This document shows, piece after piece, positions 63,199 to 64,000 of a stretch of 64,000 nucleotides of DNA. The notes below the pieces were generated by a model. The model searched no databases. It was not told the origin of the DNA and worked only from the letters and a program-made list of their open reading frames with translations. Made by a program: the position numbers and the translations under genes. Source of the DNA: Mayfieldus sp963841445 (GTDB lineage Bacteria; Actinomycetota; Thermoleophilia; Solirubrobacterales; 70-9). How positions within the stretch are numbered: the first letter of the stretch is position 1; each line of letters begins with the position of its first letter. The stretch lies in the NCBI GenBank assembly GCA_963841445.1, contig CAWJCP010000003.1, positions 196,126-260,125 of the forward strand, given 5' to 3'.

Positions 63199-63324
63199 TT
63201 GCCGCCCTGGCCGCCCCCAGAAAGTCTCGGCCCGATCCCAGGCTTCTCCCAGGGTCCGCCGCGAGGCTGTCGGTCGAGGAGACGACCCAGCCTCTCGACA
63301 TCCGACAAGGAAGGACGACCAAAG

Positions 63325-63945
63325 ATGAAGCGCACACGATTCACCCAGGTCGCCGCGGCCGCCGCGATCTGCGCGACCGTCGCGGCGATGATCGGCATCG
63401 CGTCCGGCGCGGCCGCCCCGGCGAAGAACGCCGGCAAGGGGGCGCAAACGCGCGCCTTTCGCGGCCTGCCGCCGCCCCCGAACGGACGCGGATTCCGCGC
63501 TCACATGCGAGGTAAGGGGCCGGCGCCGTTCGGTGGCCCGCCCGTGCACTCCGAGATGGTCGTCCCCAACAAGGCCGGCGACGACTTCATCACCGTCACC
63601 CAGGACAGCGGCAAGGTCGAGTCGGTCTCCGGCGATCAGATCACGATCACCGAGGGGACCAAGCAGGCCACCTACAAGACCGTCAGCATCGACGTCCCAA
63701 GCAACGCGAAGGTGCTGCGCAACGGCAAGCAGGCCGAGCTATCCGACCTGCCGTCCGGTGACCAGGTGCACGTCTCGCAGTCGCCGCAGGGAAGCTTCGT
63801 GTTCGCGACCGACGGCGCCTTCCTGAAGAAGACGATGCAAAACGGCCGCGGCATGCCACCGCCCCCCGGTTTCGGCGGTGCGATGCCCGGCGGTCCCCCG
63901 CCGATCGGCCCACCCCCGCGCCAGCGCGGCGGCAACAACAACTGA
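63325..63945 (+). CDS. Secreted protein with DUF5666-like beta domain
   Basis: A 206-aa exported protein. Residues 1-30 are a signal peptide (VAAAAAICATVAAMIGIASG); residues 75-155 form a beta-rich domain (TQDSGKVESVSGDQITITEG, VLRNGKQAELSDLPSGDQVHV) like the DUF5666/OB-type domains of secreted actinobacterial proteins; the C-terminus is Pro/Gly-rich. GGAAGGACGACC precedes the ATG. Function unknown. Confidence 0.78.
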   Translation: MKRTRFTQVAAAAAICATVAAMIGIASGAAAPAKNAGKGAQTRAFRGLPPPPNGRGFRAHMRGKGPAPFGGPPVHSEMVVPNKAGDDFITVTQDSGKVESVSGDQITITEGTKQATYKTVSIDVPSNAKVLRNGKQAELSDLPSGDQVHVSQSPQGSFVFATDGAFLKKTMQNGRGMPPPPGFGGAMPGGPPPIGPPPRQRGGNNN

Positions 63946-63985
63946 TCCACCTCCCGGGGATCAGACGCCAAGGGCCACGGCCCGT

Positions 63986-63999
63986 CCCGGTTCGCCGGG
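63986..63999 (+). terminator. UUCG-tetraloop hairpin after last gene
   Basis: CCCGG-TTCG-CCGGG, a 5-bp stem with a stable UUCG loop 41 nt past the last stop codon, near the window edge. Confidence 0.4.
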
Positions 64000-64000
64000 G

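Noticed and set aside
60901..63549. Minus-strand open frame of 882 codons opposite the peptidoglycan hydrolase
   Set aside because: It is the GC-rich antisense of the hydrolase and following gene, has no recognisable domain and shows shadow composition (Arg/Ala/Gly/Val-rich).

Overview
The window is GC-rich (about 70% by eye) chromosomal DNA from an actinobacterium. CarD, the GC-rich -10 boxes, the many apparently leaderless genes, an actinobacterial-type SOS box and AbiEi/DUF559 genes fit a deep-branching class such as Thermoleophilia (Solirubrobacterales-like). That placement is an inference. Coding density is high: no gap exceeds 300 bases, and I see no rRNA, tRNA, CRISPR array, prophage or transposase.

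The backbone is a housekeeping series on the minus strand. Read right to left it runs amtB-glnK-glnA, tilS-hpt-ftsH, folP-folB-folK, coaX-dusB, greA-lysS, clpC, radA-disA-carD-ispD-ispF, cysS-rlmB, sigH. From memory this follows the tilS-to-sigH order of Bacillus subtilis and most of the Rv3579c-Rv3625c order of Mycobacterium tuberculosis, so it is probably ancestral. Accessory genes are interspersed: lipid and acyl-CoA enzymes (two PlsC-like acyltransferases, an AMP-dependent ligase, SCP2 and SRPBCC proteins, a P450), SnoaL-like proteins, alpha/beta hydrolases, a sulfatase, a secreted ADP-ribosylglycohydrolase and second-messenger enzymes (DisA, two GGDEF proteins, a MerR-cyclase fusion).

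Layout: 0-9 kb sigH/rlmB/cysS, a lipid-handling operon, a coiled-coil protein and an acyl-CoA ligase; 9-19 kb isoprenoid and stress genes (ispF, ispD, carD, disA, radA); 19-30 kb accessory metabolism, SOS polymerase and pyrophosphatase; 30-37 kb clpC, lysS, greA; 37-46 kb ADP-ribosylglycohydrolase, dusB, coaX and folate genes; 46-52 kb ftsH, hpt, tilS and a cyclase with a candidate structured RNA upstream; 52-56 kb nitrogen assimilation; 56-64 kb membrane-lipid and phasin-like genes and a large peptidoglycan hydrolase.

The most noteworthy signals are: (1) at least 21 genes with a TANNNT-like -10 box ending 6-9 nt before the start codon, including one placed exactly before an ATC codon; (2) a palindromic repeat family whose first copy holds the start codon of an AbiEi-DUF559 gene in its loop; (3) a promoter-to-terminator RNA unit with competing helices upstream of the cyclase; (4) frameshifts in amtB and a PHP phosphatase gene, which may be real or sequencing errors; (5) a PII protein lacking the modifiable T-loop tyrosine.
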